The translations under genes and the position numbers were made by a program. This document shows positions 39,467-48,603 of a DNA stretch of 64,000 nt, in pieces; within the stretch, counting starts at the first letter, position 1; every line of letters starts with the position of its first letter. The notes below the pieces were generated by a model, which had not been told where the DNA came from, did no database searches, and saw only the letters and a list, made by a program, of their open reading frames with translations. This DNA comes from Curtobacterium sp. ZW137 (GTDB lineage: Bacteria; Actinomycetota; Actinomycetes; Actinomycetales; Microbacteriaceae). Location: NCBI RefSeq assembly GCF_003762905.1, contig NZ_RJKS01000005.1:62001-126000 (forward strand), in the 5' to 3' direction.

Positions 39467-41133
39467 CCTCGGACGTGCTCGACGTCGCGCGGGCGTGGCT
39501 CGCGCAGGACCCGGACCTCGAAACACAGGGCTCGCTCGACGCCGTGGTCGCGCGCGCGTCGTCGGGCGACGAGGAAGCCATGTCGGTCCTTGCCGAACGG
39601 TTCGCCGGGCGTCTGGAGTTCGGCACCGCCGGGCTCCGCGCCGAGCTCGGCTGGGGTCCGCTCCGGATGAACCGGGTCGTGGTGACCCAGGCGGCCGCCG
39701 GTCTCGCGCGGTTCCTCATCGACACCGGCCGGCAGCGGAGCGTCGTCATCGGGTACGACGGCCGGGTGAACTCGGACGTCTTCGCCCGGGACTCGGCCGA
39801 GGTGATGCGGGGCCTCGGCCTCGACGTCACGCTGCTGCCGTCCGCGCTCCCGACACCCGTGCTGGCGTTCGCCGTCCGGCACCTCGACGTCGGTGCCGGC
39901 GTGATGGTGACCGCGAGCCACAACCCGCCGCGGGACAACGGCTACAAGGTGTACCTCGGCGGGGACGACGACGGATCGCAGATCGTGCCGCCGGTCGACG
40001 GCGCCATCGCGGCCGCGATCGACGCAGTCGCCGCGGGGTCCATCGCCGCCCTGCCGCGCGCGACGGACTACACGGTCGCCCCGGCTGCCGTCCTCGACGC
40101 CTACGTGGCCGCCACGGCCGCGATCGTGCCCGCACCGGCCCTCCCGGTCGCATCGCAGCCGTCCGTCGTCTACACGGCCATGCACGGCGTCGGGTGGGAG
40201 ACCGCCCGGGCGGTGTTCGCCGCGGCCGGGTTCGCCGAGCCGGCCGTCGTGCCGGAACAGATCGAGCCGGACGGGGCGTTCCCGACGGTGTCGTTCCCGA
40301 ACCCGGAGGAGCCGGGCGCGATGGACCTCGCGATCGCCCGCGGTGTCGCGGTCGGCGCGGACCTGGTGATCGCGAACGACCCCGACGCCGACCGGCTCGC
40401 CCTGGCGATCCCGGTGGGTGCCCCCGGGTCCGGTCCGCGCGAGTACCGGCGGTTGTCCGGCAACGAGGTGGGCTGGCTGCTCGGCTGGCGTGCTGCGTCG
40501 CGGGCGGTCGAGGCCGGGCGGTCCGGGGTCCTCGCGGCGTCGATCGTGTCGTCGCCGGCGCTGTCCCGGGTCGCGGCCCGGCACGGCCTCGGGTACCGGG
40601 ACACCCTGACCGGGTTCAAGTGGGTCTCCCGCGTGCCCGACCTGCTCTTCGGGTACGAGGAAGCGCTCGGCTACCTCGTCGACCCGCAGGTGGTCCGCGA
40701 CAAGGACGGCATCTCCGCGGCGCTCGAGCTGCTCTCGCTCGCCACGTCGCTGGCGGCATCGGGGTCGAGCATCGCCGGGCAGCTGGAGGCGTTCGCGGCG
40801 GAGTTCGGCGCGTTCGCGTCCGGGCAGGTGGCGACCCGCGTCGACGACCTGTCCCGCATCGGCGCGATCATGTCCGCGCTCCGGGACGCACCGCCGACGT
40901 CGCTCGGCGGCATCGAGGTCCTCGCCACGACGGACTACCAGTCCGGCGTGGAGGGCTTCCCGCCGTCCGACATCCTGCGATACGACCTCGCCGGGGAGGC
41001 GCGGGTCATCGTCCGCCCGAGCGGCACCGAGCCCAAGGTGAAGGTCTACATCGACACGGTCGCGGCCACCCCCGCCGAGGCCCAGTCGCTCGTCGACGCC
41101 CTCGCCGCCGGCATCCGCCCCCGCGTCTCGTAG
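39463..41133 (+). CDS. Phospho-sugar mutase (phosphomannomutase/phosphoglucomutase, PgmB2-like)
   Basis: 556-residue alpha-D-phosphohexomutase family enzyme. The active-site phosphoserine loop is VMVTASHNPPRDNGYKVYLG, the metal loop is NDPDADRLALA, the sugar-binding loop is GYEEALGY and the phosphate-binding loop is VRPSGTEPKVKVY. Members of this subgroup interconvert hexose phosphates, and some act on (deoxy)ribose 1-phosphate. Coupling to PNP by GTGA overlap favours phosphopentomutase activity for the ribose 1-phosphate made here. That is inference. Confidence 0.9.
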   Translation: MTSDVLDVARAWLAQDPDLETQGSLDAVVARASSGDEEAMSVLAERFAGRLEFGTAGLRAELGWGPLRMNRVVVTQAAAGLARFLIDTGRQRSVVIGYDGRVNSDVFARDSAEVMRGLGLDVTLLPSALPTPVLAFAVRHLDVGAGVMVTASHNPPRDNGYKVYLGGDDDGSQIVPPVDGAIAAAIDAVAAGSIAALPRATDYTVAPAAVLDAYVAATAAIVPAPALPVASQPSVVYTAMHGVGWETARAVFAAAGFAEPAVVPEQIEPDGAFPTVSFPNPEEPGAMDLAIARGVAVGADLVIANDPDADRLALAIPVGAPGSGPREYRRLSGNEVGWLLGWRAASRAVEAGRSGVLAASIVSSPALSRVAARHGLGYRDTLTGFKWVSRVPDLLFGYEEALGYLVDPQVVRDKDGISAALELLSLATSLAASGSSIAGQLEAFAAEFGAFASGQVATRVDDLSRIGAIMSALRDAPPTSLGGIEVLATTDYQSGVEGFPPSDILRYDLAGEARVIVRPSGTEPKVKVYIDTVAATPAEAQSLVDALAAGIRPRVS

Positions 41134-41216
41134 CGCGCTGCGCGCGCTGCTGCCGCGCGCCGCTGCCGCGCGCCGCGCCCGGCGCTGACGTGCCGGCCGC
41201 GGTGCGTCTTGGCAGC

Positions 41217-41276
41217 GCACAACCGAAACCGGCTCGAACCACGGTCATTCGCGGTTCGAGCCGTTTTCGGTTGTGC
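41217..41276. repeat. 60-bp palindromic element, copy A
   Basis: Arms 41217-41240 and 41253-41276 pair with one mismatch (GCACAACCGAAACCGGCTCG... with ...CGAGCCGTTTTCGGTTGTGC) around a 12-nt loop ACGGTCATTCGC. It is nearly the same as the element at 42365-42424. GC-only sequence (about 41134-41190) precedes it. It may terminate the nucleoside operon. I see no gene in 41134-41392. Confidence 0.75.
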
Positions 41277-41392
41277 GAGCTCCGCGCGGAGGACGCGTGG
41301 GGGAGTCCTCCACAAGGGGTCGGCCGGCCGAGGTTGTGCACAGATCGGGCGCGCGAGCACCCGTCTTGAGCGGTCCCCGAGACGATGCGGGG

Positions 41393-42346
41393 ATGGAACG
41401 TCTCGAGATCCTCGTGGGTGGGGCTGCGGACACGACCGGGCGCCGCGGTGCACGGCTGAGCGCCGCGGCGGACACCGGCCGGCTGCTCCGCCTGGCACCT
41501 GCGCGCTATGTCGACGCTGACGCCTGGCGTCGAGCGGACCCGGGCACGAGACACGTCGCGCGGGTCCGAGCGGTCCACGGTCGACTCTCCGAACGACTGA
41601 TCGTGTCGCACGCCTCGGCGGCCGCGCTCCACGGGCTCCCCTGGCGGGGTGAGTTCCCGGATGTGGTGGAGGTGATCGACACGCAGCGGACCACGACCCA
41701 GTCACTCCGGTCCGTCCGGAAACATCCCGGACAGAACCGCTCGTTACAGACCGTCAGGATGACGACGACGGGGCGGCGCGTGACCGACATCGTGGTGACG
41801 GCGATCGACATCGCCATCGCGCACGAACTGCGGTTGTCCGTCCCGATCCTCGACGTGGTTCTCCGACGCGGCGTCGATCGGGCTGCGCTCACCACGGAGC
41901 TCGCAGGGCGATCGGCGGTGCACGGTCGTGCTCGCGCCACCGCCGCGATCGAGCTCGCGGACGCACTGAGCGGTTCTCCCGGGGAGTCGGTCGCCCGGGT
42001 CGCGCTCGATGAGGTCGGGGCGCCGCGGCCCGAGCTCCAGCGCGAGTTCCACGACGATGCGGGGTTCGTCGCGCGCGTCGACTTCTGGTTCCCGGAGCAG
42101 GGCGTCGTGCTCGAGTTCGACGGCCGAGCGAAGTACACCGACGCGTCGATGCGCGACGCGGGCACCACTGCGGCCGATGTCGTCTACGCCGAGAAGCGGC
42201 GCGAGGACCGACTCCGTCGGGTTCCGGGGGTGAACGGCATCGGACGCTTCGGCTGGACTGAGGCGAACGACGCAGAACTCCTCCGCGCTCTGCTCCGCTC
42301 GTGCGGGGTCCCGATGGTCGAACGCTCGTTCCGCACGGTGCGCTGA
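41393..42346 (+). CDS. AbiEi-like / DUF559 (VSR-type endonuclease fold) protein
   Basis: 317 residues. The N-terminal half (LVSHASAAALHGLPW-type segment near 75) resembles AbiEi-like proteins common in Microbacteriaceae. The C-terminal half has VDFWFPEQGVVLEFDG and a later EKRREDRLRR, the D...E-x-D/E-x-K spacing of DUF559/VSR-like PD-(D/E)XK nucleases. No AbiEii toxin partner is adjacent. A weak -10 (GACGAT) lies 6 nt before the ATG. The gene is bracketed by two copies of the same 60-bp palindrome, suggesting it moved as a unit. Function is unknown, perhaps defence-related. Confidence 0.7.
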   Translation: MERLEILVGGAADTTGRRGARLSAAADTGRLLRLAPARYVDADAWRRADPGTRHVARVRAVHGRLSERLIVSHASAAALHGLPWRGEFPDVVEVIDTQRTTTQSLRSVRKHPGQNRSLQTVRMTTTGRRVTDIVVTAIDIAIAHELRLSVPILDVVLRRGVDRAALTTELAGRSAVHGRARATAAIELADALSGSPGESVARVALDEVGAPRPELQREFHDDAGFVARVDFWFPEQGVVLEFDGRAKYTDASMRDAGTTAADVVYAEKRREDRLRRVPGVNGIGRFGWTEANDAELLRALLRSCGVPMVERSFRTVR

Positions 42347-42364
42347 ACGATGTCGATCGTCACC

Positions 42365-42424
42365 GCACAACGGAAACCGGTTCGAACCACGGACATCCGC
42401 GGTTCGAACCGGTTTCGGTGGTGC
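42365..42424. repeat. 60-bp palindromic element, copy B
   Basis: Arms 42365-42388 and 42401-42424 pair with two mismatches around ACGGACATCCGC. Same orientation and near-identical to copy A at 41217-41276. It lies between convergent genes, so may act as a terminator. A GC-only tract follows directly. Confidence 0.75.
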
Positions 42425-42441
42425 GCTGCCGAACGGCACCA

Positions 42442-42569
42442 CGGGGCGCCGCGGCGCGCCGCGGCGCGCAGCGCGCGCGGCGGCGCGCAGCGCGCGCAGC
42501 GCCCCGCGGCGCAGCGCGGCGCGTAGCGCGCGCAGCGCCCGGCGCCCGCGGCGCGCGGCGCGCGGCGCG
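42442..42569. repeat. GC-only low-complexity tract
   Basis: About 128 bp made almost entirely of GCGCGG, GCGCAG and CGCGGC units, ending at the accA3 stop codon. There is no coding potential. Similar tracts lie near 22427-22500, 41134-41190 and 49964-50080. Confidence 0.8.
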
Positions 42570-44351
42570 CTACGCGAGCTCGAGCAGCACGTGGCCGGAC
42601 GAGATCGTCTGGCCGACGGGGGCGTTCAGCCCGGTGACGACGCCGTCCTTGTGGGCCTGCACGGGCTGCTCCATCTTCATGGCCTCGAGCACCACGAGCA
42701 GGTCGCCCTTCACGACGGTGTCGCCCTCGGCGACCGCGAGCTTCACGACGGTGGCCTGCATCGGCGACGCCACGGACGACCCGGAGACGGTGCGGCCACC
42801 GCGGACGGCCGAGGTGCGGCGACGCGGGGGAGCGGACGGTCCGGCCGGACGACGACCTGCGGCCGCGCCGGCACCGCCGCCGACGATCGACGGCATGGTG
42901 ACCTCGATGCGCTTGCCCTGCACCTCGACCACGACGGTGTCGCGGGACGCGGGCGCCGGCAGCTCCTCGGGGGAACCGCTCCACGCCGGGATGTCGTTGT
43001 CGAAGTCGGTCTCGATCCACTGCGTGTACACGCTGAACGGGACGTCGTCGGGAGTGGCGAACGCCGGGTCCGACACGACCGCGCGGTGGAACGGGATGAC
43101 CGTCGGGAGTCCGGCGACCTCGAACTCAGCGAGTGCGCGCCGCGAGCGTTCGAGCGCCTCGGCACGCGTGGCGCCGGTGACGATGAGCTTCGCGAGCATC
43201 GAGTCGAACGAGCCGGACACGACGTCGCCGGACACGACGCCCGAGTCGACGCGGACGCCGGGGCCGGACGGCGCGTGGAACACGTGCACGGGGCCGGGTG
43301 CCGGGAAGAAGTTGCGACCCGGGTCCTCGCCGTTGATGCGGAACTCGAACGAGTGACCGCGCGGGATCGGGTCGGAGTAGTCGAGCACGCCGCCCTCGGC
43401 GATGCGGAACTGCTCGCGCACCAGGTCGATGCCGGTGACCTCTTCGGACACGCAGTGCTCGACCTGCAGGCGGGTGTTCACCTCGAGGAAGGACACCGTG
43501 CCGTCGGCCCCGATGAGGAACTCGCAGGTGCCGGCACCGACGTAGCCGACCTCGCGCAGGATCGCCTTCGACGCCGAGTACAGCGCGGACTCCTGTGCGG
43601 GCGTCAGGTAGGGCGCGGGGGCTTCCTCGACGAGCTTCTGGTGGCGGCGCTGCAGCGAGCAGTCGCGCGTGGAGACCACGACGACGTTGCCGTGCTCGTC
43701 CGCCAGGCACTGGGTCTCGACGTGGCGCGGCTTGTCGAGGTACTTCTCGACGAAGCACTCGCCACGACCGAAGGCCGCGATCGCCTCGCGCGTCGCCGAC
43801 TCGAAGAGCTCCTCGACCGAGGACCGGTCGCGCACGACCTTGAGCCCACGGCCGCCACCGCCGAACGCGGCCTTGATCGCGACGGGCAGGCCGACCTGGT
43901 CGACGAAGTCGAAGACCTCGGACACGTCCTGCACGGGCTCGATGGTGCCGGGTGCGAGCGGCGCGCCGACCTTCTCGGCGACGTGGCGCGCGGAGACCTT
44001 GTCACCGAGACGCTCGATGGACTCGGGCGACGGCCCGATCCAGGTCAGCCCGGCGTCGATGACGGCGCGGGCGAAGTCGGCGTTCTCGGCGAGGAAGCCG
44101 TAGCCGGGGTGCACGGCGTCGGCACCGGAGCGGCGGGCGACCGAGATGATCTTGTCGATCACCAGGTACGTGTCGGCGCTCGTGGTGCCGTTGAGCGCGT
44201 ACGCCTCGTCAGCGAGGCGGGCGTGCAGGGCGTCACGGTCCTGGTCGGCGTAGACCGCGACCGAGGCCTTGCCAGCATCGCGGGCCGCACGGATGATGCG
44301 GACGGCGATCTCGCCGCGGTTCGCGATGAGGACCTTGCTGATACGGGGCAT
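42570..44351 (-). CDS. accA3: Acyl-CoA carboxylase alpha subunit (biotin carboxylase fused to BCCP)
   Basis: 593-residue subunit that carboxylates its own biotin with ATP and bicarbonate. It starts [18 protein letters not shown] and has the ATP-grasp region [14 protein letters not shown] and [19 protein letters not shown] proline/alanine linker leads to a C-terminal biotinyl domain with Lys559 in EAMKMEQP. It partners with the AccD and AccE genes near 50.4-52.3 kb and is modified by BirA at 52.4 kb. The start ATG has TACGCT 8 nt upstream. The Ala/Arg/Pro-rich linker (about 495-520) is longer than usual. Confidence 0.95.
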   Translation of the reverse strand: MPRISKVLIANRGEIAVRIIRAARDAGKASVAVYADQDRDALHARLADEAYALNGTTSADTYLVIDKIISVARRSGADAVHPGYGFLAENADFARAVIDAGLTWIGPSPESIERLGDKVSARHVAEKVGAPLAPGTIEPVQDVSEVFDFVDQVGLPVAIKAAFGGGGRGLKVVRDRSSVEELFESATREAIAAFGRGECFVEKYLDKPRHVETQCLADEHGNVVVVSTRDCSLQRRHQKLVEEAPAPYLTPAQESALYSASKAILREVGYVGAGTCEFLIGADGTVSFLEVNTRLQVEHCVSEEVTGIDLVREQFRIAEGGVLDYSDPIPRGHSFEFRINGEDPGRNFFPAPGPVHVFHAPSGPGVRVDSGVVSGDVVSGSFDSMLAKLIVTGATRAEALERSRRALAEFEVAGLPTVIPFHRAVVSDPAFATPDDVPFSVYTQWIETDFDNDIPAWSGSPEELPAPASRDTVVVEVQGKRIEVTMPSIVGGGAGAAAGRRPAGPSAPPRRRTSAVRGGRTVSGSSVASPMQATVVKLAVAEGDTVVKGDLLVVLEAMKMEQPVQAHKDGVVTGLNAPVGQTISSGHVLLELA

Positions 44352-44430
44352 GACACATCAGCGTATTCGCGCCGGAGCAGGTCGAATTGACCGGCATCGA
44401 CAAGAAAGCCGGGCAAATGCAGGTGGATGT

Positions 44431-45210
44431 CTACAGCGCCCAGAGGTCGTGCCAGGAGACGCCGAAGCCGCGCAGCAGCATCGACCGCAGCACGGGCAGC
44501 GACAGCCCGACGACGGCGGACGGTGCACCGTCGATGCGGGTGATGTACGCCGCGGCGCGCCCGTCGATGGTGAACGCACCGGCGACCTCGAGCGGCTCGC
44601 CGGTCGCCACGTACGCGTCGATCTCGTCCGCGGACACGTCGTCGGCGAAGGTGAGCACCGCGCTGTCGACCGCGACCACGCGGTCGCCGTCGACGGCCAG
44701 GGCGGATCCGCCGGGCGCGACGTCCCCCAGGAGCGGCACGGTGGCCACGGGGCCGACAACGTGCCGGACGGGAGGCTCGGTGCGGGCCGGATCCGAGCCT
44801 CCAGGCCGGTGTGTGGTCGGGTCCAGGTCCCGGCGCCGGTCGAGCACACAGTGGCCGCTCCAGAGCGTGCCGCCGCCGGCGGCCAGCATCTGCCGCCACC
44901 GGTCCCGCGCGACGGCCGGGTCGTGCGGCTTGCCGTACAGGTGCCCGTCGACCTCGAACGCGGAGTCCCCGCCGAACACGAAGCCGTCGACCGGTGACCC
45001 GGCGACGGAGGCGTCCGCGACGGCGGAGGCCTTCGCGACCGCCAGCAGCGAGACGAGCTCCGGACCGGTGAGGTCACGGCCGAGCTCCGCCGCGGCGGCC
45101 GCCCCGACGGCGTCCTCGTCGACCCCCGGTGACACGAGCACCGGCTCGATCCCGGACTGGGCGAGGAGGGCCCGGCGGGCGGGGGAGGTACTCGCGAGGT
45201 ACAGACGCAT
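44431..45210 (-). CDS. maf: Maf family nucleoside triphosphate pyrophosphatase
   Basis: 259-residue house-cleaning enzyme that hydrolyses non-canonical or modified NTPs. It starts MRLYLASTSPARRALLAQSG (the S/T-x-S-x-R-R motif) and has VFGGDSAFEVDG for the conserved Asp/Glu. Long inserts around residues 90-150 (RRRDLDPTTHRPGGSDPART) make it longer than the usual 190-210. It diverges from the RNA methyltransferase gene with 14 bp between starts, so the promoters must overlap the opposite gene. Confidence 0.88.
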   Translation of the reverse strand: MRLYLASTSPARRALLAQSGIEPVLVSPGVDEDAVGAAAAAELGRDLTGPELVSLLAVAKASAVADASVAGSPVDGFVFGGDSAFEVDGHLYGKPHDPAVARDRWRQMLAAGGGTLWSGHCVLDRRRDLDPTTHRPGGSDPARTEPPVRHVVGPVATVPLLGDVAPGGSALAVDGDRVVAVDSAVLTFADDVSADEIDAYVATGEPLEVAGAFTIDGRAAAYITRIDGAPSAVVGLSLPVLRSMLLRGFGVSWHDLWAL

Positions 45211-45224
45211 GGGAACATCGAACC

Positions 45225-46484
45225 ATGGGTGAATCGGTCGGAACGCTGCTCGAGCTCGACGTCACCGGGATCGCCCACGGCGGGATCTCGGTGGCACGAC
45301 ACGACGGGCGGGTGGTGTTCGTCTCGGACGCGATCCCGGGGGAGCGTGTCGTCGCGCGGGTGACGGAGGACCGGAAGAAGTCGTTCTGGCGCGCCGACAC
45401 GGTCAGCGTCATCACGCCGAGCGAGCACCGCGTCGACCACGTCTGGCCGGAAGCCGGTCTCGACCGCGACCCGGCGGAGCGACCCGGCGGCGCCGAGTTC
45501 GGCCACATCGCACTCGCCCACCAGCGCACCCTGAAGCACGACGTGCTCGTGGACTCGTTCGCACGCTTCGGGCACATCGACCTCGCGGAGGTGCTCGGGC
45601 ACGACGTCATCGTCGAGGCGGCACCCGGCGACGACGAGGCGAACGGCCTCGGCTGGCGCACCCGCGTCCGCCTGCACGTCGCCGAGGACGGCACCCCCGG
45701 ACCGTTCGCGGCCCGCTCCCACGACGTCGTCCCGGTGACCGCGCTCCCGCTCGCGACCGCCGCCGTGCAGGCGAGCGCCCCGCTCGGTCGCGGCTCGATG
45801 CCCGGCGCGTCCGTCGTCGACGTCGTCGCGCCGTCGGACTCCGAGGGCGCGCGCCTCGTCATCGACACGCAGACCCCCACGATCGTGACCGAGACCGTCG
45901 GCGAACGGACGTTCCAGGTGGACGACAACGGCTTCTGGCAGGTGCACCACCGTGCCGCCGAGGTGCTGACCGGAGCCGTGCAGGACCTCGTCGACCGCGA
46001 CCGTCTCGACGCCGACGGCACGCACCTGGACCTCTACGGCGGTGTCGGGCTGCTCGCGGCGGCGCTCGGCGACCTGGTCGGCCCGAAGGCCCGCATCACG
46101 AGCGTGGAGAGCTCCGGGCGCGCCACCGAGCACGCGCAGGAGAACCTCGCCGAGTGGATCGGTGCCCGCGCCGAGACCGGACGGGTCGACCGCTGGCTCG
46201 CCCGCACCGTGTCCGCCGCGACCGCCGCCGAGAAGCAGCGGTACCGCGCGGGCACGATCGTGCTCGACCCGCCGCGCGCCGGTGCCGGGCGAGAGGTCGT
46301 GGTGCAGATCGCCGCACTCCAGCCAGCGCAGGTCGTGTACGTCGCCTGCGACCCCGTCGCCCTCGCCCGGGACGTCGCCACGTTCGCCGATCTCGGCTAC
46401 CGGCTCGAGGCGCTGCGGGCCTTCGACCTCTTCCCGCACACCCACCACGTGGAGGCCGTCGCGCGCCTGGTGCCGATCGCGTAG
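45225..46484 (+). CDS. TRAM-domain class I SAM-dependent RNA methyltransferase (TrmA/RlmD family)
   Basis: 419-residue m5U RNA methyltransferase-like protein. The N-terminal TRAM domain (about 1-55) has LDVTGIAHGGISVARHDGRV. The C-terminal Rossmann domain has LDLYGGVGLLAAALG and ends with VLDPPRAGAG plus the catalytic-loop VYVACDPVALARDV. The Cys in VACDP is the nucleophile position of the family. No Fe-S cluster cysteines are evident. Substrate (23S rRNA or tRNA) cannot be decided. GAACAT lies 6 nt before the ATG, a weak leaderless -10. Confidence 0.88.
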   Translation: MGESVGTLLELDVTGIAHGGISVARHDGRVVFVSDAIPGERVVARVTEDRKKSFWRADTVSVITPSEHRVDHVWPEAGLDRDPAERPGGAEFGHIALAHQRTLKHDVLVDSFARFGHIDLAEVLGHDVIVEAAPGDDEANGLGWRTRVRLHVAEDGTPGPFAARSHDVVPVTALPLATAAVQASAPLGRGSMPGASVVDVVAPSDSEGARLVIDTQTPTIVTETVGERTFQVDDNGFWQVHHRAAEVLTGAVQDLVDRDRLDADGTHLDLYGGVGLLAAALGDLVGPKARITSVESSGRATEHAQENLAEWIGARAETGRVDRWLARTVSAATAAEKQRYRAGTIVLDPPRAGAGREVVVQIAALQPAQVVYVACDPVALARDVATFADLGYRLEALRAFDLFPHTHHVEAVARLVPIA

Positions 46485-46509
46485 CGGCCACTTGTGCGGC
46501 GGGGACGGA

Positions 46510-46533
46510 ACCTGGGTCCGACCTGGGTATCCT
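46510..46533 (+). promoter_or_regulatory. Direct repeats overlapping the promoter of the response-regulator operon
   Basis: ACCTGGGT occurs at 46510-46517 and 46521-46528 (11-bp period), the second copy running into TATCCT (46528-46533), a -10 candidate 57 bp before the GTG start. Spacing and position suit two DNA-binding subunits acting at the promoter, for example autoregulation by the LuxR-type regulator. Confidence 0.45.
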
Positions 46534-46589
46534 TGCCTCTGACGGCAGTCCGGTTTCAGGGGCCGGGCGCGTCGGAACGAGAGGTCACC

Positions 46590-47306
46590 GTGCCAGCAGA
46601 CACGACCACAACACCAGGGACGACCGGACTCACCACGAGGCCGGTTCGCGTCGCGATCGTCGACGACCACGAGTCCGTCCGGCTCGGCATCCAGGCCGCA
46701 TGCCAGAACGAGGGCTTCGAGGTCGTGCTGACCGCCGCGAGCGTGCCGGAGTACATCGCGAACCTCGACGGGCGGGAAGTCGACGTCGTCGTCCTCGACC
46801 TGTCCCTCGGAGACGGCTCGACCGTGACCGAGAACGTCAAGGGCGTGCAGGGGACCGGCTCGGCCGTGCTCGTGCACAGCATCGCCGACCGCGTCGCGAA
46901 CGTGCGAGAGGCACTGGCGGCGGGGGCCGCCGGCGTCATCCCGAAGTCCTCCGCGACGAAGACCGTGATGGCCGCCGTCGCGACCGTCGCGCGCGGGGAC
47001 GTGCTCAACAACCTCGAGTGGGCGAGCGCGATCGACGCCGACCGGGACTTCGCGAAGGCCCAGCTCGGGCGCCGTGAGCGCGAGATCCTGCACCTCTACG
47101 CATCGGGACTCCCGCTGAAGCTCGCCGCACAGCAGCTCGGCATCGGCTACTCGACGGCGCGCGAGTACCTCGACCGCATCCGCGTGAAGTACGTCGAGGT
47201 CGGGCGTCCCGCACCGACCAAGGTCGACCTGCTCCGTCGCGCTGTGGAGGACGGCATCCTGCCGGGCCTCGACTCCGGGATCGACCCGGACGGCGACGGG
47301 CGCTGA
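46590..47306 (+). CDS. NarL/FixJ-type response regulator
   Basis: 238 residues. Receiver domain (about 20-140) with acidic pair VDDHESVR, phospho-acceptor VVVLDLSLGD and the conserved Lys in GVIPKSS. A LuxR-type helix-turn-helix follows (RREREILHLYASGLPLKLAA, then STAREYLDRIRVKY). The GTG at 46590 is chosen because GAGAGG lies 6 nt upstream. It forms an operon with a sensor kinase and a third, kinase-like membrane protein. Direct repeats at its promoter suggest autoregulation. Confidence 0.88.
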   Translation: MPADTTTTPGTTGLTTRPVRVAIVDDHESVRLGIQAACQNEGFEVVLTAASVPEYIANLDGREVDVVVLDLSLGDGSTVTENVKGVQGTGSAVLVHSIADRVANVREALAAGAAGVIPKSSATKTVMAAVATVARGDVLNNLEWASAIDADRDFAKAQLGRREREILHLYASGLPLKLAAQQLGIGYSTAREYLDRIRVKYVEVGRPAPTKVDLLRRAVEDGILPGLDSGIDPDGDGR

Positions 47307-47319
47307 CGCGGTCACGACC

Positions 47320-48603
47320 ATGACGACCGAGGTCTCGCCGTTCGGTGCCGACCCCGCGCGGAGCGTCCGGGCGACGATCACGCAGGGGTCCACCGAGCGC
47401 GCCTTCGCGATCCTGCTCGCCGTCGCGGCGATCGGGTTCGGCGCGGCCTTCGCGCCGTCGGTGGTCGCGCAGCTGCCGTACCTCGACCCGGTGTGGGGAC
47501 CCGTCTCCGCACTTGCCGTCGGGGCGTCCTTCCTGCTCGTCGGCGTCTCCGCCTTCGTGCAGCGGCTCGCGCAGCCGGCGCAGATCATCTGCGCCGTCCT
47601 GTTCCTCGTCGTGCTGGTCACGTGGCCGTCCACGGTGCGCGACGCGCTGCCGTCGACGCAGCTGCCGTGGCCGTGGTGGCTGTGCAACGTCGGCACGATC
47701 GCCGCCGCCATGGGGTTCGCCACGTGGCGGGCGACCGTGTACAACGCGCTCGTGCCGGCGGTCTACATCGTGATCCGTCTGACGCCGGCTGGCGGCGAGG
47801 TCGGCATCACCCGCGCGCTCCTCGACGGCGTGTACACGGCGATCCTCGGCGGTGCGGCGCTCGTGCTCATCGTCGTGCTCCGACGTGCTGCCGCCGCCGT
47901 CGACACCGCGCAGGCGACGGCGGTGCGGCGGTACTCCCGGGCGATCCGTGAGCACGCGACCGAGGTCGAGCGGGTGCAGGTCGACGCCATCGTGCACGAC
48001 AGCGTCCTCACGACGCTGCTCTCCGCCGCGCGTGCCGACACCGTGGAGGCGAAGACGCTCTCCGCCCGGATGGCCCGGAACGCGATCGACCACCTCGCCG
48101 CTGCGGCGTCCGACGGCCCGGGCGAGGTCCCTCCCGTCCCCCTCGTCGAACTGCGGCAGCGCATCACCTCGGCGGTGTCGGCGCTCGCCGCCCCGGTGAC
48201 GGTCCGCAGTGGGGTGCTCGGCTCCCGACGGTTGCCGGCGGCAGTCGCGGACGCGATGGCCTCCGCCGCGCTGCAGGCCGCGGTGAACAGCGTGCAGCAC
48301 GCCGGAGCGGACGTCGCCCGGTGGGTGACCGTCGAGCAGGACCGCAGCGGTGTCGTCCGCGTCGAGATCGGGGACGACGGCGCCGGCTTCGACGTCGCGG
48401 CGATCCCCGCGGAGCGGCTCGGCGTCCGCCGCTCCATCATCGAGCGGGTCGCGACGGCGGGCGGCCTCGCGGAGATCACCACCGCGCCCGGAGCCGGTAC
48501 CCGGATCACGCTGACCTGGCCGGCACCGGAAGCGTCCGCGCCCTTGTCAGGGGCGGCGTCGACGTCGTCCGGTTCGTCGGGTGCGCCGGGGGTGTCCGCG
48601 TGA
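47320..48603 (+). CDS. Sensor histidine kinase (HisKA_3-like)
   Basis: 427-residue membrane sensor. About six hydrophobic spans (20-190) are followed by a dimerisation helix VDAIVHDSVLTTLLSAARAD with the likely phospho-His (HD motif). A HATPase domain follows with N-box ALQAAVNSVQHAG, G1 motif GDDGAGFDV and G2 motif APGAGTRI. It should phosphorylate the regulator 13 bp upstream. The signal is unknown and there is no large extracellular domain. The C-terminus is Ser/Ala/Gly-rich. Its stop overlaps the next start. Confidence 0.85.
   Translation: MTTEVSPFGADPARSVRATITQGSTERAFAILLAVAAIGFGAAFAPSVVAQLPYLDPVWGPVSALAVGASFLLVGVSAFVQRLAQPAQIICAVLFLVVLVTWPSTVRDALPSTQLPWPWWLCNVGTIAAAMGFATWRATVYNALVPAVYIVIRLTPAGGEVGITRALLDGVYTAILGGAALVLIVVLRRAAAAVDTAQATAVRRYSRAIREHATEVERVQVDAIVHDSVLTTLLSAARADTVEAKTLSARMARNAIDHLAAAASDGPGEVPPVPLVELRQRITSAVSALAAPVTVRSGVLGSRRLPAAVADAMASAALQAAVNSVQHAGADVARWVTVEQDRSGVVRVEIGDDGAGFDVAAIPAERLGVRRSIIERVATAGGLAEITTAPGAGTRITLTWPAPEASAPLSGAASTSSGSSGAPGVSA

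Noticed and set aside
41393..42346. Insertion sequence around the DUF559 gene
   Set aside because: The framing repeats are palindromes in direct orientation, not IS terminal inverted repeats. No DDE or HUH transposase motif is present and no target duplication is evident.
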